Source: Moniliella sp. 'wahieum'
Taxonomy: Eukaryota > Basidiomycota > Moniliellomycetes > Moniliellales > Moniliellaceae
Assembly (NCBI GenBank): GCA_003971905.1
Contig: RSEE01000005.1
Coordinates: forward strand, 558,001 to 622,000
Length of the DNA stretch: 64,000 bases
Direction of reading: 5' to 3'
Shown here: positions 43,294 through 56,333 of the stretch, piece by piece
Layout: each line of letters opens with the position of its first letter
How positions within the stretch are numbered: position 1 is the stretch's first letter
Position numbers and translations under genes: made by a program
The notes under the pieces: model-generated
Databases searched by the model: none
The model's input: only the letters and a program-made list of their open reading frames with translations
Told to the model about the DNA's origin: nothing

Positions 43294-46200
43294 CTGGAAG
43301 AAGGTGATCAGAAAACAGATGAACGTCAGTACAGCACCTAAGAGGGCCCTTGGGGGTTGGGACGGTAGGGGTAGGAAGCAGGCGACACACCTGTGGAGCG
43401 GCGATGAGATGTTGGGTGGGTTAAACGCTCCGGAGTATTTTAGAGCGCTAGGACAACTTAAGGGAGGGTGCGGGGGGGGATGATACAAAGATAGAAGGAA
43501 GAAGGAATGGAAAACAGGGGATGGTGGAGTACGGGTGGTAGAACGGGTGGAGAAATATGGGTCGGAGGGGGGGAGAGGGCGAGGGGGCGAGGGCGAGCTG
43601 CTGGGGGGGCGACTGGCGGGCGAATGCTGGGGTCTTTAAGCCGATGTATATGGAGGGCTGCTCGCGTATCAAAATGAGTGACGACGGGCACTGTGTGGGC
43701 CGGAACGCTTTCCATCTGTGGGCGCAGCCGGTACGGACTGACAGCGTGCTTACAGATCTCAGGAGCGGCGGCATCTGTATGTATCGGCCTGTTGCCGTCG
43801 TATACTAGTCAAATCGCAGACGTTGCGACGAGCGAAGCCGTTCGCAGAGGTCGAACGGGGAGAGCAGTGCCAATGCATGTCACCTGTATAATAGAAGCGT
43901 GAAGCCAAGCCTCAAGAGGACTACAAGTGTTGCATGTCCGTAATTCACAGTCCTCAAGCTGGAGCCTTAGAGGCCTCACATGCTCGCATGCCATATGCCA
44001 CGGACCCTCGGATCTCGGCCTCACTAACGTTTAACGTTTAACGTACTTCACTTGGTCTTAGGTCTGAGATCAGACTGATCTATCTCTAAGATCTAAGAGA
44101 CCTTCAAGCTTCAAGCTTCGGGCCTCCGGGATAATCGATAATCGATAAAACGTTAAATTGTAGACTTGGTCCTACGTACTATCGGCACTCACATGGTTTA
44201 AATTGATTTAAAAGTGGCTTTTGTGGCGCAAGCGTCATCGATAATGGATAACTATCGATGATTTAATAATCGATCCAATAGATAATCCTCGGGACGCCTT
44301 TGCCAGTCACATGGTCACATGGTCACGATGTCACGCAGTTACGCGTTACGCGTTACGAGAGTGCGAGAGCCTTGAAGCTTGAAGCTTGAAGCTTGAAGCT
44401 TGAAGCTTGACTCAGGACTCAGCCAGGACTCAGGCTGAGTCCTGAGGCCGGCCTGAGAGCCTGTCAATGTCAAGCTTGAAGCTGAAGCTTGATTGAAGCT
44501 GAAGCTTGATAGCTTGGATAGCCTGAGGCCGCCTGTGACTTCACGCGTGATGTGTGGCGCTTGGTGTTGTCCCCCGCCCTGGGGAAGAGCGAAAGACTGA
44601 CGGAAAGACGAAGGCGGGCAGCAGCAGGCAGCTTGAAGCGTGAACCGTGAACTTGAGACGGAATAGAAGCGCATACTTGCCCGAGGAGGAAATTGCCAAG
44701 TGGTTAACGTTTAATGTTTAACACGTTTAACCACGCTTAACTAGATAAAATGTGACGCGTGACGCGTGAGATATGGAGGTGAGAGCGCCGCTGAAGACAG
44801 TCGTCGTAGGCATATTGGCTCACATGTGAGTTGTGAGTACTGAGTCCGTTGCATAGACCTCTTCGAGTGCTAGCCCAGGTCTCGTCACGCATCAGACTGA
44901 AGCTGTGAGCTCTTAGGGTTATTGACCACGCGCTCGGTGCCCGCTATACCAGGCTAGTATACCCCGCGCCTCTCTTTCCTTCCCTGATACACGTTAAAAG
45001 GAGACGTGGTTCCTCGCTGCGAAAGCCGAGGTGGATCTCGCAAAACAGCGAGGGGCTTACTCTGAAAGACTGGACGCGTGTGAGACGCGTGACGAGAGGG
45101 TGGCCCTCGGTGGCCGGTGGCGGGCGAGGTTCAATAAGATTGTGCACACTGAGCAGCGCTGTGAGGCCGCTGACGCCACAGAGCGGGGGCTATCAGTCCA
45201 TGTCAGCGCTCAGCCTGAGCGCTCAGCGCCAGCCGTTGAACGCTGAAACAGAACGTTGAATTTGGGTGAAATTTGAAATGAACCACGTGCGAGCTACTTA
45301 CGCGAGTGCGAGCAGCGAGGTTGAAGCCCGCGAGATGCGCGACGGACAAATATATACCCCCAACCCCTGACCATACGCTTTCGTAGTGTAACCGAAGTTG
45401 ATATGCACGAGGACTATGCAAAAGACGCCACACTCGGAACAACCCCCAGTCTCGCATTGTGGCATTCAAATTGTTATTGTGGGGAGTCACACATGTGTCA
45501 GAGCCACACTGGTCACTCACTGGCACTGCTTGAAGCCTGAAGCTCGACGGAAGCTCTTGAAGCTTGACACGTATGTGACATCCAGTATAGCTTAACTATA
45601 GTGACTATTATATTATAGTGACTAGTGACTGCTCTCACGCGGTCAACGCGAGGGTTGTGGCTATCAAACTGAGTCCTGATCGCACTGATCTCTTGGCAGC
45701 TTCACATCAGGATCACATGTCCCTACCGCACATCAGCGCATGTTATAGACCCCAAGATATGATACGGCCGCGGTTACCATCAATTATTAGTCCGTTTAGT
45801 ACCGGCTGTGTACCAGAGTTTCCCTGCTTTACCACACGTGTGATGAAAAAAAAAATTATATAGGTGCAAGAGAGCAAAGAGGTGAGCGATTCTTATCTCG
45901 ACAACTCTCGCCGTTGGGCCGTTTAGAACATATGGACGTCGGTCACAAACATTATCCCCACTTCCAGCCATACCCGGTGTGGGCAAAAACATTACACCGC
46001 AGCGGGCCCTAAGGGATCAGTACCACATTAATTGTCCACACACAGCAATCCAGAGGGTATAGCATCGCCCATTCCAGTCCAGTTCCACGCGAGACCATTG
46101 CGACCCCCTCTCCCGCCGCATCATCATCTTCCCTAGGATTTTTCCTCGCTGCGCGCAATCTAACTCTCATCCTGCTAATGTGGCACCACACTGGTGGTGA

Positions 46201-47250
46201 TGGCCCCGGTAATAGCCCAATAAGCCCGGAGCCTTCCGGTCCATTCTTTCCGATATTCCTTTTTCCTGGAGGACAGGAATATCTCTAGCTCTGTAGCTCA
46301 TTGCGTAATATGCAATGCAATACACCATCATCAACTGTTTGATGCTCTCTGGTTTCTACGGCGAAGCATTGCCTCTCCGCCTCCTTGCCCATGATATCCT
46401 TTGCTTCCTCCGCGGTGGTGTGTGCAAAAGCACTTGCTGTGCGCCCTCTCCCGTGTTTCTCGTCATCGCGTCATTCAATCCAATCTTGTCGAGCATCCCC
46501 GATGAGGCGCATCCCATTCCGTATGTCGCCTTGTTGACAACCCAGTCGATAGACCACAGGTTGACATGCTCACCTGGGTTCTGTCGGCTTCCAGCATGCG
46601 CTCCTATATATATAATGGAGGGCCACGATGGTGCAAACGGTCGTCCTACTCTTCTCCATTGTTTCTACTACATCCCTTCTCTTGGCATTCTATAACCCTT
46701 TCTGTCATCAGGATCGTTCTCTTGGTTGCCAAATATGAGATACTTGGATTCGCAAAAGACTTACTGAAAAGATGGACAACCTCAGCCCATCTATGACCCT
46801 ATGATTGTCACCTCTCCTTACTTGCCACGGAGTACCCTGGCGAATGGGTTCAATGCGGTTCTAGCTGGCGCTCTATATGGTTCTCAAAGGTTTGCTTATG
46901 CTGCTGGTGGCGTTTCCCCAAGTACATATTCCCGAAGATAAGAGAGAAAGCTAGTGACGGTTGATATATGATACGTTGATAGATGACAAGAGTCGTGTCT
47001 AAACCCGTGGGACATTGTGGGGCAATGGGATCATTATTCGCAGACGTTAAAGGGAAAGAATTACACCTTCGTCCTACCTGGGGCGTATCCCACGACCATC
47101 AAGAATGAAAAGCGGGGAAGGGTGACGTGCTGAAATAAGAAGAGAGTACGGCAATTGATCAAGGAGTGTCGGAGCACGCCCTGGACGAAAATACTGGCAA
47201 TAGTAATGGATCTTGTGGGTGAACATAGTAGGGAAAACGCCCCATTCGTT
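43294..47250. other. Largest intergenic block, repeat island
   Basis: No gene is recognised over 4 kb. From 43.9 to 45.6 kb the DNA is packed with palindromic heptamers and related words, the densest part being 44026-44770. From 45.6 to 47.2 kb it is more A+T-rich without obvious repeats. ORF 46315-46695 (126 codons, plus) opens at ATG but shows no family features. The 3' flank of the MAP kinase gene lies at the right end. Confidence 0.55.
44026..44770. repeat. Dense palindromic-heptamer island
   Basis: In 750 bp there are arrays of AACGTTT (44026-44044), AAGCTTC (44103-44120), ATCGATA (44131-44148), a period-8 TCACATGG (44305-44325), ACGCGTT (44339-44357), AAGCTTG five to six times (44371-44410), degenerate AAGCTTGA and CTGAGTC words, and ACGCGTG (44753-44770). 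All but one share the 7-bp period. Confidence 0.85.
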
Positions 47251-48589
<1,339 letters not shown>

Positions 48590-49186
48590 GGCGGCGGCGA
48601 AATGGACAGGGATGGAGGTGGTGGTGGGGCCCGGAGGGAAAGCATGGCCGACGGACGTGGGCTCGGGATCACAGGCCGATGGCCGGTTCGCCAGTTCCGG
48701 CTCACGCTCAACGTTCACGCCGGCAGGCCAGGACACGACGCTGGCGAGCATCGCAGACGATTCAGTTTGAGTACTCCGTCTGAGTCCGGTCCCACGCAGT
48801 CTCGGCCGCACGCCAGTCTCGCCGCACCGCACCGCCCCGGCTCCCCATCCATCCTGTCCCGCTCCGGAGCTTCCCGCGCGGCCCTCGTGGCGCACAGCGC
48901 CCCTGTGCCGCGCGTCAGCACGATCACATGCATCACAGGTACATGTCACATGTCACACTGGCCTCGTCGTCCTTGGCGGATCCCGTTTTGAACTTGGATT
49001 TGCTCCACGCCTTCACCAGCATTCCGCTCTGTCTTCCCCATTCCGCCCGAAGCATGTCCCGCCCGTCGCCTGGCATCCTGCCAGTGTCGCTGGCCGCCCA
49101 TCGGGAAAAAAATCAGGTGCGCGCCGCAGAGAGGCGCCTGCCCGCATCCATCCTCCTGCCCAAGCGCGTCATCCACCACCACCATC
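48590..49186. promoter_or_regulatory. Divergent promoter of the MAP kinase and eIF3L
   Basis: This 597-bp spacer serves two divergent genes. It contains a period-7 ACATGTC array at about 48942-48958, with GATCACATGCATCAC just before it. The 5' leader of eIF3L is pyrimidine-rich. No TATA box is obvious. Confidence 0.5.
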
Positions 49187-50958
49187 ATGTCGGTGCCGTA
49201 CTATAACCAGGACGTCGAAGACGAGGAGCTTCTTGAAGGCGGTCGACCTCGGTGTCGACTATGCCGCTGCTGGAGCCGAATTGCTGACGATGCCGCGCAC
49301 GCCGCCATGGTCGCTGAGCCCAGAAGGCTGCTGCTGCCCAGCAAGCCGCCGCCCTGCAGCAAGTGCCGGCACCTGTCAAGAAGTACATCATGGCTTCACA
49401 CGCGGTCAAAAACAACTCTCTCCATGAGATCAGCTCAGCTTACGAGGGCGGCTGGGCAACCTGACGGCGAAGCACTATGCCAAATCAGAGTGGCCGATGC
49501 GGAGGTGATCGCCCCTGGTGGAGAACGACCAGGTGTTCTCATCCTCTACAAGGAACTCTGTACCGCATGTCTATTCACGTCTGCAGCCCACGGGGGAGGA
49601 CCGTTTCAGTTCATACGACAACTACTGCGATTCTTCAACTATGTTCTTAACAATGAGCACGGCCCTGTGCCATTGACCTTCCTCTTCAGTGGCTCGGGAC
49701 ATTATCGACGAGTTTATCTACCAGTACCAAAGCTTTACCCAGTGGCGCAACAAAGTACACCAAGATGAGGAGGATCTCGAGCTGCTGCGCGAGGGTGGGG
49801 TGTGGAGTAGCTACTCAGTGCTCAACGTCCTTTACTCTTTGATTCAAAAGGCCAACATTGCCCAGCAGCTTGCTGCCACCGCCGCAGGGACAGATCCGGA
49901 TGAAGTGGCGGGCGAGTATGGCAGCACGCAGCTTTACAAGACGCTTGGTTTCTTCAGCTTGATTGGCTTGCTGCGCGTGCATGTCCTGCTCGGCGACTAT
50001 ACGCTTGCGCTCAAGACGCTTGACCACATCGAACTAGGCAAGAAAAACGCCCTGATGACCCGCGTGACGGCGTGCCACGTTTCGACGTATTATTATGTCG
50101 GCTTTGCCTACTTGATGCTCGGCCGCTATCCCGACGCCATCCGCTCATTCACCAGCATTCTTACCTTCATGCAACGTCTCAAGTCCTTCACGCGCTCGTA
50201 CCAGCACGACCAGCTGACCAAGACTGCGGACCGAATGTATGCACTGCTGGCCATCAGCACCGTCCTCTGCCCTACTCGCCTGGACGAAGGTCTGCAATCG
50301 GCCCTGAAGGAAAAATACGGCGAGCCTCTGCTCGGATGCACAAAGCTCAGCCTTCGGCATTTGAAGAATTGTTCCTCTATGCCGCGCCAAAGTTCATTGC
50401 CACCTCGGGTCCGGCGTACGACGACCCTGAAGCGATGAAGGTGTGGGATGATGGCCAGCTATCTGATCCGGTGCAGCATCAACTCAAACTATTTATGACT
50501 GACATCATTCCTCAACTGTCCACGGACGGTTCGGAGCTTTGTCAAGCTCTACAAGTCGCTTGGGATCGATAAGCTCGCGGCCTTCTGCGACGCCGATGAA
50601 GAGGACGTGATTGAACGCATGATGGTCGCCAAAGCGGCGACGCGGCAGTTCAAGTGGCAATCAGGAAACCTTCTGGAGGTACTGTGATCAACACTTCGGA
50701 CCTCGACTTTGTCCTCGACGCGGACACGGTTCATGTGGCAGAACCCGTGCTGGCCGCCGGTACGGGGACTGGTTTTTGCGCAACGGCACGCGCATGGCCG
50801 ACACGACCCAGCACTTGCGCAACATGCCGCTTCCCATTGCCCCAGTTGAGACAAAAGAGGAGACCGCTACGGAGCCTACGGCTGCCCCGCCCAAGAAGCC
50901 CGCTTTCCGGCCACGCGGTGCGTGGGGGGCCCGGATCGCAGCCACGACGGAGGCGTAA
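49187..50958 (+). CDS. EIF3L: Translation initiation factor eIF3 subunit L
   Basis: eIF3l is a PCI-domain subunit of the octameric eIF3 core, absent from S. cerevisiae but kept in most fungi. ATG 49187 opens [19 protein letters not shown]. Family blocks follow: [123 protein letters not shown] and [18 protein letters not shown]. In later frames [32 protein letters not shown] and [18 protein letters not shown] appear. The last frame ends at TAA 50956-50958 with an Ala/Pro/Arg-rich tail. The whole length of the family is covered. Three or more frame shifts are needed. No intron is evident. Confidence 0.92.
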
Positions 50959-51965
50959 ATGGCCCCATGAGGGTGCTATCATGAACCCGCCCCCCCCCTC
51001 TCTTCGTGTAGCAGAATGGGAGGTTGTATTGCATGCTTACTACGATTGGTGGCCTGGTCGATCAGATTGGCGATGATGTATATAGAAGATGGTTGATGAA
51101 CACTTGACCAGGAGATAATAAAGAAGGGCGTCGACAGTGGCCTTACAGTAGGGAGTGACGCTAACGGGGAATATGAATGCAGAACAAACGGTCACTCTTC
51201 GAGCTGGGCGCCAACGTGTTTCAATGGGTCCTGACGAAGCAGCCCAACTTTGGACAACGAAACGCTTCGCCTAAGCCAACCCGTCCATCCTTCATATTAG
51301 GGCCAACCCAGTTTAAGGAACCAGGGGGATCGCCAGGAGATCAGGACCCTTTGGTGCCCGCCATCCGTTCCCATACCCGAGGTAGCGCGTGGGGGGATAC
51401 GGATGAACGTGGTTAACAAGGCGACAGGAGGGGGCGAACGCGTAGCAGCCGACGCACGAAACTGGAAACGGTCTTGTTGTTCGGCCTTAGGCGTCAGAAA
51501 ATTGAAATTAAGTTGAACGTCTGCCACCACGGGAGCAACTTGCAAAGCCCAGGGGCTTGCACCGATCAGCGCGGACTGCTGGCAAACGGACGCTTGCTGG
51601 ATCGATGGGAGACCTGGCAAGCGGGGCCGTGCTGACGTCATCGTCATCCCTCTGCCGGTGCCCGGTGAGCGCCACAGGGCCAGTGTGAGTGGTCGTGCTG
51701 CGTGAAAACTCAGCTCGTCGTGAATCGAAGCACTTTGCAAGTGCCCCGCGTGTGGGACGTGGAACACAGACACACTGCCGACATGCCGCCTCTCTGCCCA
51801 CCGGTGCGCAGCTTCCCCCCGTTTCTCTGGCGGCTGTTGCGACCGGCGCGCGACGTGGCCCGGACCCGGGGCGCCGCCTGAATCCGAGTGGGTTAAAAGA
51901 GACGGCAAGGTAGGCATTGCGCCTCTGCCCTTCCCCCATCTCTACAGTTGCGCCCATCCCTCGCC
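50959..51965. other. Intergenic with repeat Y2
   Basis: No gene is recognised. Copy 2 of dispersed repeat Y is at 51261-51417. The last 100 bp are the leader of the SCP2 gene. Confidence 0.6.
51261..51417 (+). repeat. Dispersed repeat Y, copy 2
   Basis: This is the partner of 19488-19648, in the same orientation, with shared ends AACGCT and AACGTGGTT(G/A)AC and the shared block AAGGAACCAGGGGGAT. No flanking direct repeat like that of copy 1 is seen. Confidence 0.7.
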
Positions 51966-52487
51966 ATGTCCGAATTCAAGTCCCAAGCACTCTTCACCCA
52001 GATCCAGGAGGGCCTCAAGGCTGCCGGCGAGAAGGACAAGAAGGACATCATTAAGAAGACCAACGGCATCTTCGAGATCCACATCAAGAAGGAGGGCTCG
52101 AAGGAGCTGGTCTACACGATTGACCTCAAGAAGGCGGGCGAGGCCTACGAAGGCAAGGCCAAGGGCAAGGCTGACGTGACCATCAACACGTCGGACGAGA
52201 GTATGTTCCCATTGTCTGATATCTCTCACTATCGAAGCGCGTGCAACGACTAACCCCTGCTTGTGCTCACGCGTCCCACTCAGCCTTTGTCGACATGGCT
52301 GACGGCAAGGTCAACGGCCAGAAGGCCTTCATGAGCGGCAAGCTTAAGGTCAAGGGCGTAAGTACTCCCATGCTTGTTCTCGTTCAATTGGTTTCGATAA
52401 AGGTTGCTGACGCGTTATTCTCTCTAGAACATCATGCTGGCCACCAAGCTGGACACCGTGCTCAAGGCCCAGAAGGCCAAGCTCTAA
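51966..52487 (+). CDS. SCP2-domain sterol carrier / lipid transfer protein, peroxisomal
   Basis: Small SCP2-domain proteins bind acyl-CoA, sterols or other lipids and in fungi often sit in peroxisomes (compare Candida Pox18). ATG 51966 opens MSEFKSQALFTQIQEGLKAA, then KKTNGIFEIHIKKEG and YTIDLKKAGEAYEGKAKGKA. After the first intron (52201-52283, GTATGT) comes TFVDMADGKVNGQKAFMSGK and LKVKG. After the second (52358-52427, GTAAGT) comes NIMLATKLDTVLKAQKAKL and TAA 52485-52487. The full domain of about 123 residues is present and in frame, with strong codon bias for high expression. The C-terminal AKL is a PTS1-type peroxisome signal. It is the cleanest gene in the window. Confidence 0.95.
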
Positions 52488-55400
52488 AGGAGGACATCGC
52501 AGTATCCATCAATGCCTGCACCTCCCGTAGCTAAATGTACATGTCCAGATCAAATTTGGTGGAAACTATCTGCAGATGAAAGGGCCTCGGCTCGTATCCG
52601 ACCTTGGAGCGTTATTGACCTGAGCGCAAGGATTGAGGTGTGTGTGGGTAGGATGATGATAGATACACTATTAGAATGTCCTACTCGACTGGCGTCGCAA
52701 TATGCGCGCGAACCATGTTCGCGTAACTCGATTTGAAGACGGATGGTGGGGTCTACCGAAAGTCTTAACCAACTACCGACGCCCTCAACCTTCTAATTCC
52801 ATCGGAGAGTGTGTAAGCTGAAGCAAACAGATGCGCCAGCCTGGTGGCCAAGAGAGTTCCCATGTCCCTGCCTAACTTTTGATGAAGGTTTTGTATAAGG
52901 ATTTAAGTTACACTGTGTGCTGCATGCATCATGCACATTCATGTGCACCATGCATGTGTAATGGGGCGATGATGGTCAACACGAATCGATATCCCCCCAA
53001 ATCACTGGTATACGTGCGTGTTGCTGTGTATGACTTCCATCCAATTCTAAAGGGATATCGTCTCAGGCCTCAGTGTGCCTAGAATGGTGACCATCTCTTG
53101 CCTTTTACAGCCACAGAACAAGTTCATGTTGAAAACGATCATCGCGACCAATCCAAAAGAAACGTTTTTGACCAGTACCTGTGGCTGTGCAGCGGGCGAG
53201 AGTGCACCACAAGTCCATTACGACCCATGCTTCTCTCGCTCTTCCCTTTTGTTCCCTGCAGATACCTCTTGTTTACTCACTTAAACGATCTTGTGACATG
53301 TGATGCCCCCCTCCCCGTAGTACCTCTCTGGCTTAGACCTTATAGTCTCTCTCGCTTAATAGATCGGACTATGATTGCAATGGCTATCGTTCGTGTCATT
53401 TCATTCACCGGATTCACCTGCATCACTCCATCACAACGGAGGTGCACAAAGGGATACCGATTTTTCACTTCTTTGACATATATTTGCTATGGATGGTCTC
53501 AAAAGTTCTCACACGCCAACGCTAAAAAAGCTCTATTATAAGATCTAAGATCTGAAGCTTGAAGCGTGAACAAGGCTGAACGTTTTGATGTAAACTGTCA
53601 CAGGCCTAGCTAGCGATGCTGGCGATGGTCGATGGAGATGGCATTCAAGAGCTAAGGAGAGCTAGAGCTATGGGCCTTGATAGGCTCCTGGCCTGGAGGC
53701 CAGTGGAAACCCGTGGAAGGGTCGGAACTCACTGCCCCGGTGCACTGTGTGGATCGGGCCACGTGTCACTGAAGGCCGATGGGCTCTAGACCACTGGTGG
53801 TCAACATAAACTACGAGAGCTTCAAGCTTCGAGCTTCGACGTTCACAGTTAAACGTTAACCCTTTTCATCCTGCTATAGATCTTATATCACCCTGATAAT
53901 AATAATAACTGTTAAAAACGAGGACAAAGGCCTACGGAGAGAAGAAGAGAGAGGAGGTGATGGATCTATCCAAGAGAGGAGCCCATTAGGGGCAGAACAT
54001 AGGGGAGAGTCGGATAGAACAGCGCGATGCGTGATGCGTGATCAGCTGCATGCATGATGGCGCTGACAATAACCATAACCGATGTAACCGATGTCTTCAA
54101 GCTTCAAGTTTCAAGCTTCAAGTTGAAGCTTCATCGTCATCCTCCGTCAAAACGTCGCATCCACGGGGTTACATTAACTATAGTAGGCCCTGACCCTGAG
54201 GTCCTACTGGACATCTATAAGTCTTGTAAACTTGAGAGCCTGAGAGAAAACACTTTTAGTTTCAAACTAGCCAATCCTCAAAAACCTCAAGTCTCTCGGT
54301 CGCGGTACAGCTGGTACAGAGCACATGCTGTTGGCTCATCGAGTGTTGTTTGTGAGATATCTGTGAAAGCTGCAACGTAATATAAATCACACACTGTGAT
54401 GCATTCTTTGAATGTGCAATAAGAGCATTGTTTGATGGATTTGCGACTGGACTGGAAGTTATTGAGTACTTAGTACTTCGAGTTTCTCGGATCTCAGATC
54501 TACATGTCACATGATTATGTCACACCTGTCACACCAGATCTTTGCCACACACCACACACACCACACACACACACACATCAGAGACACAACACCATGTCAT
54601 CAATTCATAAAGCTGTTTCTTCTGTTGTTGGGTGGGGTGGGATTACCTCGATGACCCTTGACTAGCTTGAAGCTTGAAGCTTTGAAGGCTTGAGAGGTCC
54701 TGAGGCCTCAGCCTGAGGGTTATAAGGGAGCCCTGAGTCCTGAAGATGCCTTTTGAAGCTTTTGACCTTAATAGAGACTTGCTCTTCCCTCTTCTTGCAC
54801 ATGCTAATGTCTACATGAATGAAGCTGTGAAGCCGCAACCATTATGCCTTTGTATAATGTTATGCCCAGTGACTAGTGATGAAGACAGTATGATAAAAGC
54901 CTGCCAAAGCGTACATTAATTTGAAGCTGGTGTGGTATATGTTTGAGGGGTTTCTGTAAAAGAGGGCTCTCTCGCTTTTGTTATTGTCCCGGTTGTTGGG
55001 TAAAATGTTGAGCATTCTTGAAGTTAACGAGATGAACGTGTGAACAGGTTTGTTGGGGTGATGCCCCAATCACGCCATCCTTGTGCGGGACAGGCACCAC
55101 CCCCCTTATCCACCCAGAAGCTCCCTCTGCTCTCCCCCGGTACTCTCGGCTATATAAGCCCTACCTTTCTCATAACCTCCTGTTCCTCTCCTCAGCACCA
55201 CATCCGCCATTCTCCTCCTTCAGCAGAGTTGAACCGTGGAGTATACGAGTTCCGAGTACTAATAAACTTAATATTAGGCGTTACGCGTTATTGGGCTGTG
55301 TAGGCCTTATACGCGCTTGACGTGTTGTATAATTGACCCTTTATAGAGTCGGGCGGGCCGGGTGCGGGAAAGCCAGTAGGTCGGATATAAATCTGGCTAC

Positions 55401-56333
55401 GTACCACCTATAGGCGTATGTAGTACTGAGTACTCAGAACTCAGAGCTCAGATCCAGAAAGTACACAGATCTCGGAGAGATCTCAGAACATTAGGCTCAG
55501 GCGCTCAGGTCGATCAGATCTAGATCCAGACCACTGGTACAGAGTACTGAGTGCACTGAGTCATCCTCACAGTAACTGAGTACTTATTATTACTAGGTAC
55601 CGACTGCTCGGGCCAGGACCGAGCTCCTGAGTCACAGCGTCAGCGTAGTACACACTAATAATACCACCCCACCGGCTGCAACCCGGCAGATGGTCACAGT
55701 CACTTTCGCAGTCACATGTCACAAGCGCGTGCACCTGTCACCTCCACCCACTCCATCACGAAAATACATCCCTCCTTCCACCATGCATCACCGGTCACGC
55801 CAGCGTCACCATTGTGCCAGCGACCGTCACAAGTGCGGGAGGCAGCCCACCAGCAGAAGCGCCATGGTCGCGGCAGCAGCAGCCGCCCACAAAAAAACCT
55901 CCGATAGTGATGGGTTGCATCGAAGTAAGCTTTGGCACAGTTCGTACATACGGCGGATATACGTTGGGGAGACCGGAGCATCCGTCGTGCCCCTCCAACT
56001 AATATACTGCCGGTGGGGGCAAACCAAAAATACGTGTGGCATTGGTGGTGGGTTCTGGCGAAGGCTGCATTTGGTTCTGTTTCTACCACACAACACCACC
56101 ATTCCCGCTCCCACTTCAAGCTTGTCTCTCCCATCTCTTATTCACCTCCCTCCAACTAGCAAAAAAAACGCTTGGACTCCACACTCATTCCTTCAACGCA
56201 ACCTGACCTCAGTCGCCCCCCCCCCCCCATTTCCACCGCCTCTCTCTCACCGCTCTTCTCACCATTATTGTCATTGGCGTTCTCTCTTTTTCCTTGCTTC
56301 TCACCTAGCTAGGCACCAGCCAACGATGAATTT
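52488..56333. other. Repeat-rich intergenic region with a TATA box but no recognised gene
   Basis: Over 3.8 kb no gene is recognised. AAGCTTC/AAGCTTG words recur near 53550-53580, 53820, 54092-54135 and 54665-54690. A CA-rich microsatellite lies near 54545-54580, and AGTACT, AGATCT and GAGCTC words crowd 55420-55570. A clear TATATAA at 55151-55157 precedes a pyrimidine-rich stretch. A 13-base C run is near 56217-56229. An upstream exon of the BAH gene may lie between 55.9 and 56.3 kb. Confidence 0.5.
55151..55157 (+). promoter_or_regulatory. TATA box without an assigned gene
   Basis: TATATAA followed within 50 bp by pyrimidine-rich, initiator-like sequence. No convincing coding frame starts downstream, so the transcript, if any, may be noncoding or the box may be fortuitous. 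Confidence 0.35.

Noticed and set aside
46315-46695. 126-codon plus-strand ORF as a gene
   Set aside because: No recognisable domain, surrounded by gene-free DNA, and of a length expected by chance.
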